Assembly: GCA_034440575.1 (NCBI GenBank)
Contig: JAOTOL010001552.1
Coordinates: 901,001-965,000 of the forward strand
Direction: 5' to 3'
Length of the DNA: 64,000 nt
DNA from: Imbricaverruca yamaguchii
Lineage: Eukaryota > Arthropoda > Thecostraca > Neoverrucidae
Shown: positions 60,714 through 64,000 of the stretch, piece after piece
How the letters are laid out: every line of letters starts with the position of its first letter
How positions within the stretch are numbered: the stretch's first letter is position 1
Notes under the pieces: model-generated
Database searches by the model: none
Told to the model about the DNA's origin: nothing
What the model saw: only the letters and a program-made list of their open reading frames with translations
Position numbers and translations under genes: made by a program

Positions 60714-62384
60714 AATGGCACTATTTCTAAGGAAATATATTTGACATGGCTTTGCCCAATGTACGTTAATTATTCATTATATTATTAATTTGACAGTATG
60801 TTGCCACTTAATTATTCTTGGAAATATATCACAGTATTTTGGGGCATGTGTGCTGTTTTGTCACTAAAAGACCTTACAAAATCACATTCGTAGCAAAACT
60901 AAAAATTGTGTAGGTATTACACTAGTTACGGTTACAAACCAAGACCTTTGTGAAACGTGATGTAACACGGATTGTGATTTGCATTATATTGTTTGTAAAC
61001 AAACTGTGCGAGTGGTGGTTGTTGGCTTTACGATACGTCTGCCATTGAGTCATGTTGCGTCGCCAATCTCACGCCGATTGGTCGCGGGCGAATAGTGGCG
61101 ATAGGTGAGACTCGAGGCCACAAGCTTTCGATTGTGAGATGGGTAACTTATTCCTAGACAACTCGCCCCTAACAAACTGTGCAGGAAAAACATAGTAGCA
61201 AAATTGGTCTTAGAGTGTGTGCAGCCTTCAGTGATATAAAATGCTCTTCTATTGAGTTTGCACGTGAAATCCAAACCAAAAAAAAATGTCACGGTATTTT
61301 CGCTAACAAAAATATTTCAGTATAACTGGATGTCCCATGGCATTTCCGAGCGAAGCGCCCGAATCCATTCGCTGTAGCCGAATTTCGTTACAACTGGACT
61401 GTATAAGGCTAAAATAAGTGAGCACCAATTTTGGGTGGAAGATAGTCAATGTACAAAACAGACAGCAAATGTGGGGAGACTACACCCCCTCGGATACAAG
61501 ATAATACTGGAGATTGTCAGGAATCTTTCACACTGATGATTGCAGACTAGCATGTTTTTCAGAAATAATGCAAATTAGCTTAATGTTGATTTGATAATTG
61601 ATGAAATATTGCCACAGCCTGTGAATCAGTAAGGCATGATGTACGCCTTCGGAAGCAGTCATGTTGTTTACTCGGACCACTGTTAAGGCTCCAAGTTCTG
61701 TCCCCCCTCCCACACCACAAACCCACCATCAGGATTATACCCATTCATTATATTTAGATACTACCGACTACATAATACCTACCTTGGAATAAGTGCGGTC
61801 TACACATAAAGAAAAGGTCAGCGCCCATATTCTTCGCACTCGTACAACCCTCTGCCCCATGAACACTGACCACGCGATGCGCATCCACGGACTACCAAGA
61901 GAGGGCAGATGAGGGCCGAGACTCACAAGTTCTCTGCCACAACGGTATTATACCCAATCCTGAACCTGGCGCACGGATGTTTTGTAGCACATTCCTTACC
62001 CTTGCTCCGCTGACACTCCTAATAGGCCCTTACATTGGTTACTGCCAGCATCCCACATAAAACAGCTTGGGATCAAGTAGGGCAGGTTCGGGTCAGATCC
62101 ATCAGGCCAGGCCAAGCATGATCCAGTTGGGTCGGTAGTCAGGTCAGGTCGGGCCGCCGGTTCCTCACCAGGGCCTCCTCCAGCGGCAGTAGCTCCTGCA
62201 GATACTCGTGCGCCTTCTTGTACTCGCGCTGCTCGTTGGCGTCAGGCTGGGCGTCGGCATTGGTCAGCCACGCTTCGTACTCGGCCCAGGTCAGCTCCAT
62301 GCCCTGCAGTGGCACGCGCAGCTGGCGGCGGAACAGCGCCGTCACCCGACCTCTGGCCACGGACGCCTCGTCCCCGCCCTCAGC
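40392..62384 (-). CDS. SART3: SART3 (Prp24-type U4/U6 recycling factor), 12 exons, N-terminus missing
   Basis: Family knowledge: SART3 is a nuclear protein that binds U6 snRNA, reanneals U4 and U6 after splicing, and recruits deubiquitinases through its HAT repeats. Seen: exons 62169-62384, 57444-57747, 55017-55193, 52952-53117, 51976-52122, 50160-50376, 49317-49563, 46045-46241, 43953-44100, 43190-43323, 41922-42076 and 40392-40533 join to 2250 bp, 749 codons plus stop, with all eleven intron phases matching. Domain order: HAT repeats (~1-340), lysine/glutamate-rich coil with NLS-like QKRK (~340-408), proline-rich segment, RRM1 (VFVSNL / KGFAYVEF), RRM2 (LFVKGL / KGLAYVDF), and a C-terminal tail ending NADFRNMLLKK like the human LSm-binding tail. 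The first HAT exons lie beyond 64000. Nearly every exon abuts a minisatellite. Confidence 0.95.
41037..41212 (+). mobile_element. tRNA-derived SINE, family B
   Basis: The tRNA-like head GGATGGCCGGGTGGTTGAGG (A box) and GGTTCCGGGTTCGACACTCG (B box) is followed by CATTTCCCAATCCCGCGGCC and an AATAAACAATG end. The best-preserved head of the family in this window. Confidence 0.85.
41922..42076 (-). CDS. SART3: SART3 exon, RRM2 end
   Basis: Encodes KAATEALLKMDNMVISGKTI, SVAISDPSKARG and a basic GGGRVAA tail; it matches QAVMKMDGMxIxxxxIxVAIS of human RRM2. Acceptor CAG 42077-42079, donor GTGAGA at 41921 downwards. Confidence 0.92.
42240..42480. repeat. Degenerate ~56-bp repeat near SART3 acceptor
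   Basis: Four diverged units with CTCGGCGGATCCAGAGCATA and ACATATCC strings, about 160 bp upstream (transcript sense) of exon 41922-42076. Confidence 0.6.
42990..43188. repeat. Degenerate repeat at SART3 donor
   Basis: Diverged units with TCGTC, CATTGCATCG and TCTAATATGACATC-type strings run up to the donor of exon 43190-43323. Confidence 0.5.
43190..43323 (-). CDS. SART3: SART3 exon, RRM2 core
   Basis: Encodes LPFSLTADELRARFAEFGEL, RDVRLVTFRNGFSKGLAYV and DFVDE. RNP1 is KGLAYVDF. Acceptor CAG 43324-43326, donor GTATTG at 43189 downwards. Confidence 0.94.
43953..44100 (-). CDS. SART3: SART3 exon, RRM1 end and RRM2 start
   Basis: Encodes AAAEAALRLDRAPIDGRPCF, VSP, and TGLERNKLFVKG, the last being RNP2 of RRM2. 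The same length as the human segment between the motifs. Acceptor CAG 44101-44103, donor GTGACC at 43952 downwards. Confidence 0.93.
44120..45370. repeat. CGTCAGAC minisatellite, 8-9-bp units, with higher-order repeats
   Basis: More than 100 copies of GTCAGACC or GTCAGGAC, punctuated by the longer block AACGTCGGCGGCACGGACAG. It begins about 20 bp from the acceptor of SART3 exon 43953-44100. A 520-codon plus-strand open frame crosses it (Arg-Gln-Thr-Val repeats), an artefact of the repeat. Confidence 0.95.
46045..46241 (-). CDS. SART3: SART3 exon, RRM1 first part
   Basis: Encodes GDEAGGTGDVERDSRTVFVS then VEVRLISDYKGRSKGFAYV EFVSI, carrying RNP2 (VFVSNL) and RNP1 (KGFAYVEF). Acceptor GACAG at 46242-46246, chosen because it gives the phase needed by exon 49317-49563. 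Donor GTGAGT at 46044 downwards. Confidence 0.9.
46242..47715. repeat. 50-bp minisatellite carrying a SART3 3' splice site, ~29 copies
   Basis: Unit: CACATCAGATACACGTGCCG, GTCACCGACAACC (or GTTACAGAGAAACC) and CTCGTCCCCGGCTGTC. On the minus strand every unit ends TGTGACAG followed by CCGGGGACGAGG, i.e. the acceptor and first 12 bases of exon 46045-46241. Towards 47700 the GTTACAGAGAAACC variant dominates, showing local homogenisation. Confidence 0.95.
47720..48900. repeat. Dispersed repeat, inverted relative to 3180-3520
   Basis: CCGCCAAACTAATCGGGTTAG, TTTTTAACCCTGGGTC and GTGACCTGA-like strings mirror 3290-3520, and 48790-48890 mirrors 3180-3260. It includes the perfect palindrome at 47843-47907 and many AGGTCA half-sites. 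Confidence 0.68.
47843..47907. other. Long near-perfect palindrome
   Basis: Centred on GTGTTAACAC: 20-bp perfect arms (CCCCCGGACGTGCGCGTGTT and its complement), then after a small bulge a further 11-bp pairing (GGCAGATATCT / AGATATCTGCC). It would form a 31-bp-stem hairpin or cruciform. Confidence 0.9.
49022..49272. repeat. Degenerate ~55-bp repeat at SART3 donor
   Basis: Four diverged units with GTAGCCTCC, GGGCATGCTCAGA and CGTCTAAC run up to about 40 bp from the donor of exon 49317-49563. Confidence 0.7.
49317..49563 (-). CDS. SART3: SART3 exon, proline-rich low-complexity linker
   Basis: Begins LETDDDEPARPAPASRTE, then repeated PPPPPGYKP / PPPPPGFKP / PAPPPGYTP units, ending KEEPKAREPK. 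The 27-bp periodicity of the DNA is a coding minisatellite. Such a polyproline block is not in the human linker I know, so it looks lineage-specific; PPPPPG is a potential ligand for WW, SH3 or profilin-like domains. Phases match exons 50160-50376 and 46045-46241. Confidence 0.85.
50160..50376 (-). CDS. SART3: SART3 exon, charged coil and nuclear localisation region
   Basis: Encodes YRVRMKHIEALRAKQAEKDG, KTEKKKQKDKDWRKNKRQ and SPTSQKRK. Strong charge and heptad spacing suggest a coiled coil; the lysine runs can serve as nuclear localisation signals, as in the human protein. Acceptor TTGTTCCAG ends at 50377; the donor is GTGTGT, weaker than the others. Confidence 0.88.
51448..51641 (-). mobile_element. 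tRNA-derived SINE family A, 11-bp target-site duplication
   Basis: TTATTTAATTA flanks it at 51448-51458 and 51631-51641. Minus strand: head GGGGACGAGTAGTCCAGGGG, body CCGCGACCAATCGGCGTGAA, tail ATAACCAACCAACGAAC. A full-length copy, close to 33694-33887. Confidence 0.9.
51815..51975. repeat. 60-bp array carrying a SART3 5' splice site
   Basis: Nearly three copies of a unit that on the minus strand reads CACCTACAG then GTGAGCCGACCGGACACTGA. The exon end at 51976 is TTCTACAG followed by GTGAGCCGACC, so the real donor and the exon tail are part of the repeated sequence. Confidence 0.9.
51976..52122 (-). CDS. SART3: SART3 exon, last HAT repeat
   Basis: Encodes RYGTTEQVRKLFVRAMERTV, DWPECVLEMWSSFERERG and TLQTWDEMFY. 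Acceptor CAG 52123-52125, donor GTGAGC at 51975 downwards. A 60-bp array containing the same donor follows directly. Confidence 0.93.
52296..52422 (+). mobile_element. SINE family B, headless fragment
   Basis: Starts near ACGCCGCTCAGGATATTTTC, then CCAATCCCGCGACCCACCGG and GCCATTAGCCGTGGATGTGC, ending CAATAAACAAACG. The tRNA head is missing. Confidence 0.8.
52776..52930 (-). mobile_element. SINE family A body with a different tRNA head
   Basis: Minus strand: head GGTCGCGGCAGCTCAGTTGG, TAGAGCG, anticodon loop CTCCTGA (anticodon CCT, Arg-like) and B box GGGTTCGAATCTC, then the family A body with CGCGACCAGTGGGCGTGAGA and GGCGACGCTATATGATC. The 3' tail is short. It stops 22 bp from the donor of SART3 exon 52952-53117. 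Confidence 0.82.
52952..53117 (-). CDS. SART3: SART3 exon, HAT repeat
   Basis: Encodes FGLLGDPDCVLLQYWADLEA, KEAMSLWGDIMSQG and AGMWLQYLVL, matching GDPSCVxxQxWAxxEA..LWDSIMxRG. Acceptor CAG 53118-53120, donor GTGAGT at 52951 downwards. A SINE lies 22 bp past the donor. Confidence 0.93.
53473..54443 (-). mobile_element. 5'-truncated SINE expanded into a 27-bp minisatellite, inside one target-site duplication
   Basis: TGGCGAAGGC occurs at 53473-53482 and 54434-54443. Just inside the left copy is the SINE 3' end (TTGGTTGGTTAGTTATTGGA on the plus strand); just inside the right copy is CGGGCATACCAAATGCGCCC, like the other end of the short SINE copies. Between them are about 32 units of CCGGTCACGCAGGCGCTTTA + TGACTGA, related to the SINE's CGGTCATACAGCGCCC. 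Confidence 0.82.
54625..55010. repeat. 33-bp minisatellite at SART3 donor
   Basis: Units with GTGTATTGCCATGTGGTGTG and GCCACGTTGTGTA run to within 7 bp of the donor of exon 55017-55193. Confidence 0.9.
55017..55193 (-). CDS. SART3: SART3 exon, HAT repeat
   Basis: Encodes LVSRALSSGLQTAFDYLLVW, LAWLDLYRRRL and FNKACEHLAQ, equivalent to the human DYxEIWxAYLDYLRRR repeat. Acceptor CAG 55194-55196, donor GTGAGT at 55016 downwards. Minisatellites touch both ends. Confidence 0.93.
55194..55790. repeat. 34-bp minisatellite carrying a SART3 3' splice site, ~17 copies
   Basis: Unit: CGTCACAGCAGCTGACGTCA then ACACGTCTGCCGCG. On the minus strand each has TGACGCGCGGCAG followed by ACG, equivalent to the real acceptor TGACGTGCGACAG at 55194. 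Confidence 0.93.
55800..57160. other. SART3 intron, degenerate array margin and unassigned sequence
   Basis: 55850-56220 keeps decayed CACACCAGCTGACGTCACC-like units, an extension of the 34-bp array. 56230-57160 shows nothing recognisable. Confidence 0.5.
57190..57436. repeat. ~83-bp repeat, three copies, at SART3 donor
   Basis: Three units with CGACATATGGTGCCGGGCCG and GGATCAGACCAA end at the donor of exon 57444-57747. Confidence 0.85.
57444..57747 (-). CDS. SART3: SART3 exon, HAT repeats
   Basis: Encodes YQQYVRHELSHGTPARVQHV, LERAVLDNCLSLELWEAY and RAVRNVPWSGSLWEAYV: HAT motifs with the conserved W, Y and PxR residues. Acceptor CAG 57748-57750, donor GTGGGT at 57443 downwards. An in-frame ATG in the intron just upstream (57760) is not the start, because exon 62169-62384 joins in phase. 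Confidence 0.94.
57760..60990. other. SART3 intron without recognised gene
   Basis: Contains a 19-bp inverted repeat at about 58314-58363 (CATGGACAGTCAGTTC and complement), a G/C-rich patch at 60120-60420 and a TA run at 60656-60710. No coding or RNA gene was recognised. Confidence 0.45.
60998..61182 (-). mobile_element. tRNA-derived SINE family A, 12-bp target-site duplication
   Basis: AACAAACTGTGC flanks it at 60998-61009 and 61171-61182. Minus-strand body CGACCAATCGGCGTGAGATT, B box region CTCGAGTCTCACC; the tail reads AGCCAACAACCACCACTCG, less regular than in other copies. Confidence 0.9.
61183..62160. other. SART3 intron, unassigned
   Basis: No gene seen. 62080-62150 has repeated GGTCAGGTCGGG-type strings just past the donor of exon 62169-62384. 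Confidence 0.4.
62169..62384 (-). CDS. SART3: SART3 exon, HAT repeat
   Basis: Encodes RVTALFRRQLRVPLQGMEL, TWAEYEAW and YKKAHEYLQELLPLEEAL, matching the SART3 block LFRRQLxxPLxxMExTxxEYxEW. Acceptor CAG 62385-62387; donor GTGAGG at 62168 downwards; phase 0 at both ends. Confidence 0.92.
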
Positions 62385-63240
62385 CTGCCGACAACGGAGC
62401 CAGTCAGAGGTGTAGGCACTGCCGACAACGGAGCCAGTCAGAGGTGCAGCTACTGCCGGCAACGGAGCCAGTCAGAGGCACAGCTGTTGCCGACAACGGA
62501 GCCAGAGGCGTAGCTACTGCCGACAACGGAGCCAGTCAGAGGCACAGCTATTGCCGACAACGGAGCCAGAGGCGTAGCTACTGCCGACAACGGAGCCAGT
62601 CAGAGGCGCAGCTGCTGCCGATAACGGAGCCAGTCAGAGGCGCAGCTGCTGCCGACAACGGAGCCAGTCAGAGGCGCAGCTGCTGCCGATAACGGAGCCA
62701 GTCAGAGGCGCAGCTGCTGCCGACAACGGAGCCAGTCAGAGGTGTAGGCACTGCCGACAACGGAGCCAGAGGCGTAGCTACTGCCGACAACGGAGCCAGT
62801 CAGAGGCGCAGCTGCTGCCGATAACGGAGCCAGTCAGAGGCGCAGCTGCTGCCGACAACGGAGCCAGTCAGAGGCGCAGCTGCTGCCGATAACGGAGCCA
62901 GTCAGAGGCGCAGCTGCTGCCGACAACGGAGCCAGTCAGAGGCGTAGCTACTGCCGACAACGGAGCCAGAGGCGTAGCTACTGCCGACAACGGAGCCAGT
63001 CAGAGGCACAGCTATTGCCGACAACGGAGCCAGTCAGAGGCACAGCTGCTGCCGACAACGGAGCCAGAGGCGTAGCTACTGCCGACAACGGAGCCAGTCA
63101 GAGGTACAGCTGCTGCCGATAACGGAGCCAGTCAGAGGCACAGCTATTGCCGACAACGGAGCCAGAGGCGCAGCTGCTGCCGATAACGGAGCCAGTCAGA
63201 GGCGCAGCTGCTGCCGACAACGGAGCCAGTCAGATACAGA
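62385..63240. repeat. 34/30-bp minisatellite carrying a SART3 3' splice site, ~26 copies
   Basis: Unit: CTGCTGCCGACAACGGAGCC then AGTCAGAGGCGCAG, with a shorter form lacking GTCA. On the minus strand each unit includes CTCCGTTGTCGGCAG, identical to the real acceptor at 62385. Confidence 0.94.
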
Positions 63241-63767
63241 TGATGCAGACAACAGAGCCCAATTTAAAGTTCTGAATGACCCCCCCCCCCCCACAGACCA
63301 CATGCTACTAAAACGCGGTGACCGGTGAAATGGGAAATCGTTTTCTTTCCCTCACTGAAAAGATACATCAGTGATGTCCAATAATAGTAGGACATATGCT
63401 GGCACTCTGGAAAAAAAATTGACCACATTGCCCCAGCCCCAGCCCAATCCCTATCCCAAACAGTTATAATGGAATAAGTAAAATGAGCTGGCCTCTAATG
63501 AAGTGGTTTGAACACATTGGAGATTGCCCCCCCCCCCTGCTCCTCTCCTCCACGCGCGCATGCACAAACGTTAACGTATTGCACTTTAACATGCAAGCCA
63601 GAAAGCCACTTCCATAGCAGTAACTGGACGGGGAGGGATTCCGCCCCCCCTCCCCGATAAGATATTGTGAAGTACTGAATATAGAAGCACACAATTGAAG
63701 AGAAAATGTGACTAATAGTGAAGTATATGTAGGATAGGTTTGATGGTCCCAGGACAATGCCTTCAGG
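63241..63767. other. Unassigned SART3 intron sequence
   Basis: Several homopolymer C runs (63281, 63527, 63643). No gene recognised. Confidence 0.4.
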
Positions 63768-63851
63768 GTCAAATGAGATTGGTTGGTTGGTTATTTGGGC
63801 TTAGGGGCGCATCGACTGCTTCGGTCATACAGCGCCCAGTCAAATGAGATT
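63768..63851 (-). mobile_element. 58-bp 5'-truncated SINE with 13-bp target-site duplication
   Basis: GTCAAATGAGATT flanks the insert at 63768-63780 and 63839-63851. Read on the minus strand the 58-bp insert is a SINE 3' end finishing in AATAACCAACCAACC. It is nearly the same sequence as the insert at 6568-6621. Confidence 0.9.
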
Positions 63852-64000
63852 CAGATCGATCAATTTGCACACCACACCACCGAAACCTGAACCATATGCA
63901 GCCGCCTGGCAGCCGGTGGCTCGATGATACACCCACAGCTCCTATATTTACCAACGGATTTTAAATGAAAAAAGGTTGCGTAGGATACATCCATTAATTT

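Overview
This is a eukaryotic (metazoan) genomic window. It holds spliced genes with GT/AG introns, non-LTR retrotransposons, tRNA-derived SINEs, a THAP-domain gene and very abundant minisatellites. Two conserved animal genes on the minus strand could be assembled exon by exon with every splice phase agreeing: a sorting nexin 13-like gene (SNX13, 234-13195, N-terminal part; RGS/PX part lies off the left edge) and SART3 (40392-62384, C-terminal part with stop codon; N-terminus lies off the right edge). The species cannot be named. GC-rich exons, CR1-type LINEs and THAP genes fit an invertebrate such as an arthropod, but this is a weak inference.

Layout: 0.2-13.2 kb is SNX13, seven exons separated by introns largely made of tandem arrays, plus one LINE RNase H relic and SINEs. 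13.2-34.4 kb is repeat-rich, with no host gene seen: minisatellite, a nested LINE block (a nearly intact CR1-like element inserted into a decayed minus-strand LINE, beside a second CR1 fragment), a hairpin MITE, AT and GA microsatellites, a degenerate ~130-bp repeat and a ~1.4 kb foldback element. 34.4-37.4 kb carries a two-exon, plus-strand THAP zinc-finger gene embedded in sequence that recurs inverted at 14.8-17 kb. 37.4-40.4 kb is unassigned except for a SINE. 40.4-62.4 kb is SART3: HAT repeats, lysine-rich coil/NLS, a proline-rich exon, two RRMs and the conserved C-terminal tail, 749 codons over 12 exons.

The main unusual signal is the arrangement of minisatellites in both genes. Most arrays do not float in introns; they start within a few bases of an exon. 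In several cases the repeat unit itself contains the splice site, so 3' splice sites (and in one case a 5' splice site) have been amplified 3 to about 29 times beside the real exon. A second unusual case is a SINE insertion, flanked by a 10-bp target-site duplication, whose interior has become a ~0.9 kb minisatellite. The long open reading frames inside these arrays are by-products of repetition and are not annotated as genes.
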